NCBI GenBank assembly: GCA_033794685.1
Contig: JARAYZ010000001.1
Strand: one strand, 5' to 3'
Origin: Lentzea sp033794685
Lineage (GTDB): Bacteria > Actinomycetota > Actinomycetes > Mycobacteriales > Pseudonocardiaceae
DNA length: 64,000 bases
The notes under the pieces are model-generated. The model saw only the letters and a list, made by a program, of their open reading frames with translations, was not told the DNA's origin and made no database searches. Below are positions 51,447 through 60,305 of this stretch, piece after piece; positions within the stretch are counted from its first letter, which is position 1, and the number at the start of each line of letters is the position of its first letter. The translations under genes and the position numbers were made by a program.

Positions 51447-52400
51447 TTACACAACGTCCGCCAGACTGTCCGCAACTTCTTCCGGCGAAGGCGTGTGACG
51501 TATCTCCCGAGCTATCTGACCAGCGGCTTCGCGGTAGGACGCGTCCACGAGCAGCTGCCGCACGCAGTCCGCGATCGGACCGGCGCTGAACGCGGCCGGG
51601 CGCAGCGCCGCACCGGCCGCGACGAGCGCGGCCGCGTTGCCGGGCTGGTCCGCCCCCTGCGGCAGCACGACCTGGGGCACCCCGGCGGCGAGCGCGCCCA
51701 GCATCGTGCCGCTGCCGCCGTGGTGCACGGCGACGTCCGCGTACCGGAGCACCTCCGCCTGGGGCAGCCACGGGTGCACCGTCACGTTCGGCGGCACGTG
51801 GTCCAGCTCGACGTGCGGCGCGGCCACGACCACCTGCGCCTCGGGGATCTTGCCGAGCCCCACGACCGCCTCGGCGAGCAGTTCGCGCGTGCCGAACGCG
51901 GTGCCGAGCGTGAGGTAGATCAGCTTCCCGGCGGTGCGCACCGGCACGTCGCCGGGCGGCGAGAACGGCACCGGCCGCAACGGGATCCGGTCCTCCCGCA
52001 GGAAGTCCGGGTCCTGCAACGAGGGCGGGCAGATGTCGAGGTGCCGCCCGCCGGTGGGCCGGACGAGGCCGATGCCCTCGCGGAACATCCGCCCGAACCC
52101 GTGCCACAGCGCGGGAAACCCGCGGCGCCGGGCCTCGGACACGACCTCGGGCACGGCCCACTCGCCGATCACCAGGTCCGGCAGCAGGCGTTCCAGCTCC
52201 TGCGCGATGTCCTCGGCGTAGATCTCCCCGAACACGAGTCCCGGGCGGAACGGCCGCAACCCGAGCTTCCCGAGCACCGGGTGCATGTCCTCGCCGACCG
52301 CGAAGTGCACCTCGTGCCCGGCTTTGCGCAGGGCCGACGCCAGCGGGATCAACGGGTACGTGTGGCCGACGGTGGCCATGCTGGCGAAGAGCACGCGCAT
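51447..52400 (-). CDS. Glycosyltransferase, GT1/MGT-like
   Basis: A 317-residue GT-B-type glycosyltransferase of the UGT/macrolide glycosyltransferase class. The N-terminal SMATVGHTYPLIPLASALRKAGHEV matches the acceptor domain and VAVHHGGSGTMLGALAAGVPQVVLPQGADQPGNA (in parts) the nucleotide-sugar-binding C-terminal domain with HHGGSGT. It is shorter than the usual 380-420 residues, mostly in the acceptor domain. The acceptor is unknown. It lies 11 bp upstream of the DUF4442 gene and probably shares its transcript. Confidence 0.9.
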   Translation of the reverse strand: MRVLFASMATVGHTYPLIPLASALRKAGHEVHFAVGEDMHPVLGKLGLRPFRPGLVFGEIYAEDIAQELERLLPDLVIGEWAVPEVVSEARRRGFPALWHGFGRMFREGIGLVRPTGGRHLDICPPSLQDPDFLREDRIPLRPVPFSPPGDVPVRTAGKLIYLTLGTAFGTRELLAEAVVGLGKIPEAQVVVAAPHVELDHVPPNVTVHPWLPQAEVLRYADVAVHHGGSGTMLGALAAGVPQVVLPQGADQPGNAAALVAAGAALRPAAFSAGPIADCVRQLLVDASYREAAGQIAREIRHTPSPEEVADSLADVV

Positions 52401-52423
52401 GCTCGTGACGATACTGAGTCCTC

Positions 52424-52981
52424 ATGGGAACCAACCGCGAGAAGATGATCAACGGCGAGCCCTATCTGCCGGCGGACCCCGAGCTGGACGCCGACCGGCG
52501 CCGCGGCTGGCGCGAGATGGCCAGGTTCAACGCGCACGACCCGGAAGACCTCGACGGGATGTACGACATCCTCAAGGGGTTCGTGGCGGAGATCGGCGAG
52601 AACTCGACGTTCATGCAGCGCCTGCAGATCGAGTACGGCTACAACACCCTCGTCGGCGCGAACAGCTTCATGAACTACGGCGGCGTCATCCTCGACTGCG
52701 GCCCGGTGACCATCGGCGATCACGTGATGATGGGTCCGAACGTGCAGCTGCTGACGGCGCTGCACCCCATCGAGGACCACGACGCGCGCATCGCGGGCTG
52801 GGAGACGACGGCGCCGATCGTCATCGGGGACAAGGTGTGGTTCGGCGGCGGCGTGATCGTGTGCCCCGGTGTCACGATCGGCAACAACACGGTCGTCGGC
52901 GCGGGCAGTGTCGTGACGCGTGATCTGCCTGCTCACGTGCTCGCGGTCGGCAACCCCGCACGGGTGGTTCGTAAGATCTGA
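52424..52981 (+). CDS. Maltose/galactoside O-acetyltransferase-type enzyme (left-handed beta-helix)
   Basis: A 185-residue trimeric hexapeptide acetyltransferase. The N-terminal helical part begins REKMINGEPYLPADPELDADRRR, as in maltose O-acetyltransferase. The hexapeptide part holds NYGGVILDCGPVTIGDHVMMGPNVQLLTALHP with the catalytic His, and NTVVGAGSVVTRDLPAHVLAVGNPARVVRKI near the end. The substrate is a sugar or related alcohol. The divergent glycosyltransferase gene starts 23 bp away, and YjbQ follows after 4 bp. Confidence 0.92.
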   Translation: MGTNREKMINGEPYLPADPELDADRRRGWREMARFNAHDPEDLDGMYDILKGFVAEIGENSTFMQRLQIEYGYNTLVGANSFMNYGGVILDCGPVTIGDHVMMGPNVQLLTALHPIEDHDARIAGWETTAPIVIGDKVWFGGGVIVCPGVTIGNNTVVGAGSVVTRDLPAHVLAVGNPARVVRKI

Positions 52982-52985
52982 GGTC

Positions 52986-53393
52986 ATGCGCAGCGAGGAG
53001 ATCCAGATCCGCACCGGTGCCGACGAGGTCGTGCACGACCTCACGCGTGAGTGTCAGCGGTTCCTCGAAGACGAGAACGGCGACGGCCTGCTGCACGTGT
53101 GGGTGCCGCACGCGACCGCGGGTGTCGCCATCATCGAGACGGGCGCGGGCAGTGACGACGACCTGCTGACCGCCTTGGAGCGCATCCTCCCCCGCGACGT
53201 GAAGTGGCGGCACCGGCACGGCACCCCCGGTCACGGACGTGACCACGTGATGCCCGCGCTGGTACCGCCTTACGCGACAATCCCTGTTCTAGGCGGTGTG
53301 CTGACGCTCGGCACTTGGCAGTCCATCTGCCTCGTCGACACCAACGTCGACAACCCCGTCCGCACGGTCCGTCTGAGTTTTCTTGCCGGCTAG
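52986..53393 (+). CDS. YjbQ/UPF0047 family protein
   Basis: A 135-residue protein. ATG 52986 gives MRSEEIQIRTGADEVVHDLT. The family motifs HATAGVAIIE, WRHRHGTPGHGRDHVMPAL and LGTWQSICLVDTN are all present; some relatives have been linked to thiamine-phosphate-synthase-like activity, but the function is not settled. The gene is co-directional with the acetyltransferase. Its last 105 bp overlap the C-terminal coding region of the convergent membrane-protein gene. Confidence 0.88.
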   Translation: MRSEEIQIRTGADEVVHDLTRECQRFLEDENGDGLLHVWVPHATAGVAIIETGAGSDDDLLTALERILPRDVKWRHRHGTPGHGRDHVMPALVPPYATIPVLGGVLTLGTWQSICLVDTNVDNPVRTVRLSFLAG

Positions 53394-54269
53394 TTCTGTT
53401 TTCTTCACGGCAAGCAGCACGAGCCCGATGAGTGCGATACCGCCGAACACCCACCACTCGGTGCTGATGGCGTTGTCGTACATGAGGCTGCGCAGGCCTT
53501 CCGCGGAGAACCTGAACGGCGTCCACGACCAGAGGACCGCCTTGTAGGCGGGGTTGAGCAACTCCGGGACCTGGCCCGCGACGGCCGGTGCCATCAGGTA
53601 GAGGATGCCGAGGACGCCCATCGCGCGGATGCCGAGGTGCTGGAACAGCCCGGCCTGCAGGAGCGCGAACGACGCGGCGACGGCGAGCATGAACGCGAGC
53701 GCCTGCGCGTTGAGCGTGACGCCCCACCACGCCAGCAGTCCCGCGGTCGAGCCGGTGACGAGGACGGCCGTGGTCAGCGCCGACAGCCACCGTCCGCGGG
53801 TGCCCTTCAGGACCACGAACAGCAGTCCGGCGATCATCCCGCCGACCCACAGCAGCGCGCTCGCGGCGAGCGGCGCGGTCCGTTCGGCGGCGGTGGGCGT
53901 GGCGGCCTCGACCTCGACGGGCAACCCGGCTCCCTGCGCGACGCCGGTCAGCACCTGCTGGGCGACCTGCGTGCCGGACGGGTTGATCGCGGGGTTCAGC
54001 CGGATCGTCGCCTGACCGGGCACGATCTCCAGCACTCCGTAGACCTCTTTGTCCCGCAACAGGTTCCGGGCCTCGTCGGCCTGCACGACCCTGATGTCGA
54101 CCTCGGGCGAGTCGGCTCTCGCGACACGTTCCGCTATCGGTGGAGGCGCCACCACGGCGAGCGGGACGTCGTGGGGGTGCACAGTCGCCTGCACGCCGAA
54201 CGTCAGCAGGCCCAGAAGAAACGCCACCACAGCACCTGCGACGGCGGTGACCAGCACGGTGCGCATCAT
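53289..54269 (-). CDS. ABC-2/YhgE-Pip-like integral membrane protein
   Basis: A 326-residue protein with an N-terminal transmembrane helix (8-28), an extracytoplasmic segment of about 130 residues (DVPLAVVAPPPIAERV..., INPSGTQVAQQVLTGVA) and five further helices from about 148 to 287. This is the plan of ABC-2-type permeases and YhgE/Pip-type proteins without an ATPase. The C-terminal tail is hydrophilic and its coding region overlaps yjbQ by 105 bp in the convergent direction. Inverted repeats in front of it (54282-54348) suggest repressor control. Perhaps an export component. Confidence 0.75.
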   Translation of the reverse strand: MMRTVLVTAVAGAVVAFLLGLLTFGVQATVHPHDVPLAVVAPPPIAERVARADSPEVDIRVVQADEARNLLRDKEVYGVLEIVPGQATIRLNPAINPSGTQVAQQVLTGVAQGAGLPVEVEAATPTAAERTAPLAASALLWVGGMIAGLLFVVLKGTRGRWLSALTTAVLVTGSTAGLLAWWGVTLNAQALAFMLAVAASFALLQAGLFQHLGIRAMGVLGILYLMAPAVAGQVPELLNPAYKAVLWSWTPFRFSAEGLRSLMYDNAISTEWWVFGGIALIGLVLLAVKKTELAGKKTQTDRADGVVDVGVDEADGLPSAERQHTA

Positions 54270-54281
54270 CGATCCCCTTAG

Positions 54282-54348
54282 TTCATCATGCGTTGAATTT
54301 AACGAGCACGCTACGCCGCGTCCGTCCCGAAAGTCAACGCGTGATGAA
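54282..54348. promoter_or_regulatory. Long inverted repeats in the divergent promoter region
   Basis: TTCATCATGCGTTGA (54282-54296) and TCAACGCGTGATGAA (54334-54348) are inverted copies matching at 14 of 15 positions, 37 bp apart. They lie between the ABC-2-like gene (start 54269) and the gene at 54386. Each copy is itself weakly dyad-like (TTCA...TGAA). TetR-type operators often look like this, but no regulator gene adjoins. Confidence 0.6.
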
Positions 54349-54385
54349 TTAAGCCTCTGTCAGACCCACCAGGTACCGTTCCCCC

Positions 54386-55357
54386 GTGACTTACCCAGGT
54401 GGCGGCGGACAGGGCGGCTGGAACGACCAGCAGGGCTGGGGCCAGCAGCAACAGGGTGACCACCAGAGCGGTGGCTACCAGACCGGCGGCTACCCGCAGA
54501 CCGGTGGCTTCCCGCAGCAGGGCGGCTGGACCGACCAGCAGCAGGGCGGCTTCCCGCAGCAGGGTTACGGCGGGTACGGCGGCCTCGGCGTGTACGGCGG
54601 CTTCGACAGCGAACCGCCGAAGAAGAGCAACAAGACGCTCTGGCTCGTGCTCGGCACCGTCGTCCTGGTGCTGCTCGTCGGCGGCGGCCTCACCTGGTTC
54701 CTGCTCTCGCGCTCGGGCGGCACGACCGCGGAGCCCGGACCGTCCAGCACGGCCAGTTCGTCCTCGCAGCCGGCCGACGGCCCCTGCCCGAAGAGCGACG
54801 GCCAGCAGTGCGTGGAGACGGCGCTCGGCTTCAACTACGTGGTCCCGAAGAACTGGGACATCATCGCGGACGCCAAGATCCCGGTGGAGGGCATCGCCGG
54901 CATCTCGCTGTCCGGCGTCACCAGCTACGGCGACTACACCTGCGAGGGCAAGTCGTTCACCAAGGGCACCAACGGCGGCACGCTGCTCCCCAAGAGCGAG
55001 ATCAACACGGCGGCCACCGACTTCACCAAGGCTCTCGCCACGCAGTACTACTCCTCGGGCGGCGACCCGAAGGTCACGACGACCCAGCCGAAGCCGGTGA
55101 AGATCCAGCACACCCAGAAGGACGGCACGAAGGTCACGATCGAGGGCGTGCAGGTCGACGCCACCGTCACGCAGACCGGCAACAAGTGCCTGGCGAGCAA
55201 GGGCATGGTGAAGGTCGTCGTGCTCAACGGCAGCAACAAGCTGCACGTGCTGGCCGTGAACGGCGACCTGGAGGGTGGCGGAGGCGGCTCCACCCCGCCA
55301 TTGCCCAAGGAGTCGGACCTGCAGAAGATGGTCGACTCGCTGGTGCCGACCTCGTAA
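54386..55357 (+). CDS. Gln/Gly-rich single-pass membrane protein with extracytoplasmic domain
   Basis: A 323-residue protein. The cytosolic N-terminus (1-75) is a low-complexity stretch of Gly, Gln, Tyr and Pro with repeated QTGGYPQTGG and QQGGF units. One transmembrane helix follows (about 85-107, LWLVLGTVVLVLLVGGGLTW). The outer domain of about 190 residues has four Cys (GPCPKS, QQCVETALG, YTCEG, NKCLAS) and a VVPKNWDIIADAKIPVEGI pattern. No catalytic motif is recognised. Such YGQ-rich membrane proteins are common in actinomycetes. The start is GTG 54386; a strong terminator follows. Confidence 0.75.
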   Translation: MTYPGGGGQGGWNDQQGWGQQQQGDHQSGGYQTGGYPQTGGFPQQGGWTDQQQGGFPQQGYGGYGGLGVYGGFDSEPPKKSNKTLWLVLGTVVLVLLVGGGLTWFLLSRSGGTTAEPGPSSTASSSSQPADGPCPKSDGQQCVETALGFNYVVPKNWDIIADAKIPVEGIAGISLSGVTSYGDYTCEGKSFTKGTNGGTLLPKSEINTAATDFTKALATQYYSSGGDPKVTTTQPKPVKIQHTQKDGTKVTIEGVQVDATVTQTGNKCLASKGMVKVVVLNGSNKLHVLAVNGDLEGGGGGSTPPLPKESDLQKMVDSLVPTS

Positions 55358-55398
55358 CGTTCAGATCCCTTGTCCTGCGAGGGATTCCCGAAAAGCCG

Positions 55399-55429
55399 AA
55401 CGCCCGGCCGCACAGTGCGGCCGGGCGTT
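55399..55429. terminator. Bidirectional terminator between the membrane-protein gene and proS
   Basis: AACGCCCGGCCGCAC and GTGCGGCCGGGCGTT form a perfect 15-bp stem around one central nucleotide, ending in TT in the plus direction. It serves the convergent gene pair. Confidence 0.85.
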
Positions 55430-55445
55430 TCAGTTGGTTCGGACG

Positions 55446-57188
55446 TCAGCTGGTGACGACCTGCACCAGGTGGTCGACGGCCTCCGCGACCGGCACCTCG
55501 ACGCGCTCGCCGGAGCGGCGGTCCTTGACCTCGACGGTGCCGTCCTTCAGGCCGCGGCCGATCACGAGGATCGTCGGGATGCCGACGAGCTCGGCGTCCG
55601 CGAACTTCACGCCGGGGCTCGCCTTGCGGTCGTCCAGCAGGACCTTGAGGCCCTTGGCGCTGAGCTGCTTCGCGAAGTCCTCACCGGCGTTCAGCAGCGT
55701 CTCGTCCTTGCCGGCGACCACGACGTGGACGTCGGCGGGAGCGACGTTGCGGGGCCAGATCAGGCCGCGGTCGTCGTGCGACTGCTCCGCGATGACCGCG
55801 ACGAGCCGTGAGACCCCGACGCCGTACGAGCCCATGGTGATGCGGACGGGCTTGGAGTCCGGGCCGAGGGCGTCGAGCGAGAACGCGTCCGCGTACTTGC
55901 GGCCGAGCTGGAAGATGTGGCCGATCTCGATGCCGCGTGCCGCGGTCAGCACGCCCTTGCCGTCCGGGGACGCGTCGCCCTCGCGGACCTCGGCGACGTC
56001 GATGACGCCGTCGGGGGTGAAGTCGCGGCCCGCGACCAGGTCGACGACGTGGTGGTCGGCCTTGTCGGCGCCGGTGACCCACGCGGTGCCCGTGACGACG
56101 CGGGGGTCGGCGAGGAAGCGGATGCCGTTGGCCTGGATGGCGCCCGGACCGATGTACCCCTTGACCAGGAACGAGTTCTTGGCGAAGTCGGCCGCTTCCA
56201 GCATCGCGACCTCAGCGGGTTCGAGGGCTGCCTCGAGGCGCTTGAAGTCGACCTCGCGGTCGCCGGGGACGGCGATCGCGAGCAGTTCCCAGTCCTTGCC
56301 GGGGTGCTTGACCTTGACCAGGACGTTCTTCAGCGTGTCCGCCGCGGTGAACTTGCGGTCGGTGTTCGCGTTCAGGAAGTCGACCAGCGTCTCGATGGTC
56401 GGCGTGCTGGGCGTGTGGTGCACCTGCGCGGCGGGCTTGTCGTCGATCGGCTGCGCGGCGGGCGCGGGGGTAGCGACGGCCTCGACGTTCGCCGCGTAGC
56501 CCGACTCGGTGCTGCGCACGAACGTGTCCTCGCCCGTCTCGGCGACGGCGAGGAACTCCTCGGACGCCGAACCGCCCATCGCGCCGGACGTGGCGGAGAC
56601 GATCACGTACTCCAGGCCGAGCCGGTCGAAGATGCGGATGTAGGCGTCGCGATGGTTCTTGTACGACTCGCTGAGGCCCTCGTCGGTGAGGTCGAAGGAG
56701 TACGAGTCCTTCATCAGGAACTCGCGGCCGCGCAGGATGCCCGCACGGGGACGCGCCTCGTCGCGGTACTTGGTCTGGATCTGGTACAGCGTGACGGGGT
56801 AGTCCTTGTAGGAGCTGTACTCACCCTTCACGGTGAGGGTGAACATCTCCTCGTGCGTGGGGCCGAGGAGGTAGTCGGCGCCCTTGCGGTCCTTGAGGCG
56901 GAACAGGTTGGGGCCGTACTCCTCCCACCGGTTCGTCGCCTCGTAGGGCTCCTTGGGCAGCAGCGCGGGGAACTGGATCTCCTGCGCGCCGAAGGCGTCC
57001 ATCTCCTCGCGGACGACGGCCTCGATGTTGCGCAGGACCTTGAGGCCCAGCGGCAGCCAGGTGTACCCGCCCGGCGCGACGCGGCGGACGTAGCCGGCGC
57101 GCACCAGCAGCTTGTGGCTGGGCACTTCGGCGTCCGCCGGATCCTCGCGAAGGGTGCGCAGGAACAGCGACGACATCCTGGTGATCAC
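55446..57188 (-). CDS. proS: Prolyl-tRNA synthetase, bacterial type with editing domain
   Basis: A 580-residue class II synthetase that charges tRNA-Pro and edits mischarged alanine. The class II motif 2 region FRLKDRKGADYLLGPTHEEM lies near residues 95-115 and motif 3 GSYGVGVSRLVAVI near 450-463. Between them lies the editing (INS) domain (about 230-410), and the anticodon-binding domain makes up the C-terminus. The ATG at 57188 gives MITRMSSLFLRTLREDP, the normal beginning. Single gene with its own promoter region. Confidence 0.98.
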   Translation of the reverse strand: MITRMSSLFLRTLREDPADAEVPSHKLLVRAGYVRRVAPGGYTWLPLGLKVLRNIEAVVREEMDAFGAQEIQFPALLPKEPYEATNRWEEYGPNLFRLKDRKGADYLLGPTHEEMFTLTVKGEYSSYKDYPVTLYQIQTKYRDEARPRAGILRGREFLMKDSYSFDLTDEGLSESYKNHRDAYIRIFDRLGLEYVIVSATSGAMGGSASEEFLAVAETGEDTFVRSTESGYAANVEAVATPAPAAQPIDDKPAAQVHHTPSTPTIETLVDFLNANTDRKFTAADTLKNVLVKVKHPGKDWELLAIAVPGDREVDFKRLEAALEPAEVAMLEAADFAKNSFLVKGYIGPGAIQANGIRFLADPRVVTGTAWVTGADKADHHVVDLVAGRDFTPDGVIDVAEVREGDASPDGKGVLTAARGIEIGHIFQLGRKYADAFSLDALGPDSKPVRITMGSYGVGVSRLVAVIAEQSHDDRGLIWPRNVAPADVHVVVAGKDETLLNAGEDFAKQLSAKGLKVLLDDRKASPGVKFADAELVGIPTILVIGRGLKDGTVEVKDRRSGERVEVPVAEAVDHLVQVVTS

Positions 57189-57323
57189 GGTGGGTACTCC
57201 TCGTTCACGGGCAGTTGAAGCAGCGTACTGGTTGGACGTTCCGCGAAATCGCGCGCGGTGCTTTGCGTGGGCTCTGACCTGCGGCGACCGGAATTGTCAG
57301 ACCCCCTGAGTAGCGTCCTTCCC

Positions 57324-57683
57324 ATGCCGCTGACCATTGACATGATCACTCTCGACACGGGCGACGCGCGCAAGCTCGCGGAGTTCTGGACGGCCGCTCT
57401 GGGCACCACGATCCAGAACGACTGGGGTGAGTTCCTCGTGCTCGCGCCGACCACCGAGTCCAGCGTCGTGCTCGGCATCCAGCAGGTGCCGGACGCGACA
57501 CCGGGCAAGAACAGAGTCCACTTCGACTCGCACGTGCCGGACCGCCTGGCCGAGGTCGCCCGCCTCGTCGCGCTCGGTGCCACGGAGGTCGGGGTGCACA
57601 GCGTTCCCGGCCTCGTGTGGTCCGTGCTCGCCGACCCGGACGGCAACCAGTTCTGCGTCGGCCAGCCGGGCGAGGAGCTCTAA
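57324..57683 (+). CDS. VOC-family (glyoxalase/bleomycin-resistance-like) protein
   Basis: A 119-residue single VOC domain starting MPLTIDMITLDTGDARKLAEFWTAAL, with VHFDSHVPD in the middle and LADPDGNQFCVGQP at the end, the usual metal-ligand-bearing strand pattern (His, Glu/Gln). ATG 57324 is used as it matches the family start. The actual reaction is unknown; many actinobacterial copies are antibiotic- or aldehyde-related. It is convergent with the GNAT gene, the two stops sharing 4 bp. Confidence 0.85.
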   Translation: MPLTIDMITLDTGDARKLAEFWTAALGTTIQNDWGEFLVLAPTTESSVVLGIQQVPDATPGKNRVHFDSHVPDRLAEVARLVALGATEVGVHSVPGLVWSVLADPDGNQFCVGQPGEEL

Positions 57684-58636
57684 AGCTCGACGGGCTTCCC
57701 GTAGTCGATCCAGGTCCGCGCCACCTCGAACCCGGCGCGCTCGTACACGCCGAGCGCACTGGTCGCGTTGGCCGTGTCCACGGAGAGTCCCGCGCGGTGG
57801 TAGCCCTTCGCCCTGCCCTGAGTCAGCGTCCAGCTCAGCAGGGCGGAGGCCACGCCACGGCCGCGGTGCTCTTCCAGGGTGCCCACGTCCCCGATCCACA
57901 GTTCGCGGACGCCGGTGAGCTCCTCGACGACCGGGTAGTGCCGTGCGAGCACGAACCCGACCACGGAGTCGTTCGAGAGCGCGAGGAAGGAGGACTCGGG
58001 GACGAACCTCGGGCTGTCGGTGAAGGACGCCGCCCACTCCTGCGGGCTGCGCTCGACCGACCCCCAGTGCTGGGCGAACGCCACGTTGGCGACGTTGCGG
58101 ACCTCTTCGTCGCGAGCGGCGGAGAACGGCACGATCTCGTAGCCGGACGGGATCGGCGCCTGGGCGAGTGACTCGCCCAGTGCCACCTCCAGTTCGTGAA
58201 AGTGGCGGTCGGCGGTGAAGCCGAGCCTCTCCGCCAGCGCGACGTGTCCACCGGACCGGCTCTCGATCATGGTGCACACGGAGAGCGGCATGTCCGGATG
58301 CCGTGCGACGTGGAGATCCCGTGCGAGCGAGGCAAGACGTGGCAGGAGCCGCAGTCCGATACCCGCACGCCGGAACTCGGGGTGCACCATGCCGTCGAGC
58401 CGGACCCGGTGCGTGCCAACAGGATTGTCGCGCAACGCGACGAGCCCGTAGGCCACCAGCGTTCCGCCGGCGAGCACGGCCAGCGATCCGCCGGGCAGGT
58501 CGGCCTCGCCGAACGACCGGGCGAAGTCCTCTTCGGACAACAGCTCGCCGGTGTCGTCGACCGCCTCGGCCGCGTTGTACAGCGCGGCCACCACAGGGAT
58601 GTCCGCTGTCGTGAGCGGGCGCCACACGAGTTCCAC
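57680..58636 (-). CDS. Tandem-GNAT acetyltransferase (mycothiol-synthase-like architecture)
   Basis: A 318-residue protein with two GNAT domains: one at about 1-150 (HPEFRRAGIGLRLLPRLASLA) and one at about 165-315 (DVGTLEEHRGRGVASALLSWTLTQG; ANATSALGVYERAGFEVART). The second carries the better AcCoA loop (HRGRGVA). The layout resembles MshD, but the gene lacks the usual context, so the substrate is open. GTG 58636 gives VELVWRPLTTADIPVV. Confidence 0.85.
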   Translation of the reverse strand: MELVWRPLTTADIPVVAALYNAAEAVDDTGELLSEEDFARSFGEADLPGGSLAVLAGGTLVAYGLVALRDNPVGTHRVRLDGMVHPEFRRAGIGLRLLPRLASLARDLHVARHPDMPLSVCTMIESRSGGHVALAERLGFTADRHFHELEVALGESLAQAPIPSGYEIVPFSAARDEEVRNVANVAFAQHWGSVERSPQEWAASFTDSPRFVPESSFLALSNDSVVGFVLARHYPVVEELTGVRELWIGDVGTLEEHRGRGVASALLSWTLTQGRAKGYHRAGLSVDTANATSALGVYERAGFEVARTWIDYGKPVEL

Positions 58637-58722
58637 GCCAACCGAAGCTACGGAAGGGAGGCACCTCCAACAACCGAATATCGCGTTGCCCGCGACGCAC
58701 CGCCTGGGCCATCCTGCGAGCG

Positions 58723-59478
58723 ATGACGACACCAAAGATCGCACCGCTGTACGAGGACGTGACGTTCCACGGCCCGTTGTCCGAGGAACGAGCAGCCCGC
58801 CTCATCCGCTCGTTGCTGCCGCTGGACGACGGCTACGTGATCGACCTGGGCTGCGGCTGGGCCGAGTTCCTGCTGCGCACCCTGGAAGCCGCCCCCACCG
58901 CCACGGGCACGGGAGTGGACCGCAACGCCGTGGACATAGCCCGCGCCCAGGCGAACGCGGACACCCGAGGCCTCACCGCCCGAGTCAGCCTCCAGGTGGC
59001 CGACGTGACCGAGTGGCAGCCGGACCGGCAAGCCGACGCCGTGATCGTCAACGGCGCCAGCCAGGTGTTCGGCGGAGACCCGTTGCACCACACGGTCAAC
59101 GCACTCACCGCGGCCAGAAGCCTGCTCCGCCCCGGCGGCAGACTCCTGCTGGGCGAGGGCTTCTGGGAACGCGAACCCACCGAGGCCCACCTGGCAGCGA
59201 TGCCGGTCCCCCGCGACCAGTACAGCTCGCTGGCCGACCTGGTGGACCTGGCCCTGACCCACGGCTACCGCCCGCTAGCGGTGGAACAGGCGAGCCTCGA
59301 CGAGTGGGACGTCTTCGAGAACGGCCACGGCCTGGCCTGGGAACGCTGGCTGCGCGCCAACCCGGACTCCGAACACGCCGAGGAGATCAGGGCGAAGGCA
59401 GACCGCCAGCGCACCTACCGGCTACGCGGCTGGCGAGGCACGATGGGCCTCGCCTACCTGACCCTGCAGGCACCGTAA
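58723..59478 (+). CDS. SAM-dependent methyltransferase
   Basis: A 251-residue class I methyltransferase. Motif I is VIDLGCGWAEFL at about 44-55, the acidic residue of motif II in TGTGVDRNAVDIA, and motif IV in DAVIVNGASQVFG. The LLRPGGRLLLGEGFWER segment is typical of small-molecule methyltransferases of actinomycetes. The target is unknown. It starts 86 bp from the divergent GNAT gene. Confidence 0.88.
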   Translation: MTTPKIAPLYEDVTFHGPLSEERAARLIRSLLPLDDGYVIDLGCGWAEFLLRTLEAAPTATGTGVDRNAVDIARAQANADTRGLTARVSLQVADVTEWQPDRQADAVIVNGASQVFGGDPLHHTVNALTAARSLLRPGGRLLLGEGFWEREPTEAHLAAMPVPRDQYSSLADLVDLALTHGYRPLAVEQASLDEWDVFENGHGLAWERWLRANPDSEHAEEIRAKADRQRTYRLRGWRGTMGLAYLTLQAP

Positions 59479-60305
59479 GCGGTCGAGGCGGCGAGCCGAG
59501 GCTTGAGCGCGCTGGGGAACGAACCTGGCCGGGCCGGCGCGCTCACCTGACGCTCATGTCCGGCAAGCCAGGGTTCATGTGCGGCCTGTACGGGGAGGCG
59601 TGCGGTTCCGTTGTGCGGCAGCACCATCGAGCCGCCAACGCCTTGCACGCCCACGGGCCGATCCGGCCGGCACCGCCAGCGGTACCGGACACGACACGCA
59701 TCGCGTCCGCCTCGGCGATGACACGGTGCTCGGCGCCCGTCAGCGCGGGCCGGGGCCACCTCACGGCACCCGCCAGCGCGAGCAGGCTTTCCCACCAGCC
59801 CCGTTCAGCGCGGAGCCGGACCGCTCCGGCAGCGCCCGCCGGCGCGGGCCAGACCTCACCACGGCACCCGCCAGCACGAGCCCGCGCCGCACCACATCCG
59901 CCGATGCGAGCAGGCCTTCCCGCCATCGTCCGCCGATGTGAGCCAGCTCCAACAACACCGCCGGTGCGTGCAGCCACCCCCACAGCACCCGCCAACACGA
60001 GCCCGCCTCCTCGCAGCACCCGCCAACGCGAGCCCGCCTCCCCGCAGCGCCCACCAACGCGAGCCCGCGCCTCACCACAGCACCCACCAACGCGAGCCCG
60101 CGCCTCACCACAGCACCCACCAACGCGAGCCCGCGCCTCACCACAGCACCCACCAACGCGAGCAGACCTCCCCGCCAGCACCCTCGACGTCCCCAGACTC
60201 GTCCGGCCACCGAGCGACCCCGCGCACCCGGTCGAGCGCGTCCCCCGACCCCAGGAACACCCCGCAGGTCCAGCGGTTTCCCCCCGCTGCCCTACCCTTT
60301 GCACC
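59479..60305. other. Gene-free region rich in degenerate repeats
   Basis: No credible gene lies in these 827 bp. Long open frames exist on both strands but are low-complexity (runs of GAVVRRGL-type and SRTPTRA-type words) and reflect GC bias and repeats. Diverged copies of a unit with the core CACCCGCCARCRCGAGC are scattered from about 59766 onward and become a regular array at 59986-60178. The yaaA promoter is probably at the right end. Confidence 0.6.
59986..60178. repeat. Tandem repeat array of 31-33 bp units
   Basis: Six consecutive units: two of 31 bp (59986-60016, 60017-60047), three of 33 bp (60048-60080, 60081-60113, 60114-60146; the last two identical, the first differing by one base) and a diverged 32-bp last unit (60147-60178). 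The core is CACCCACCAACGCGAGC, followed by a more variable half (CCGCGCCTCACCACAG). Recent duplication is indicated by the identity of the middle copies. Confidence 0.85.
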
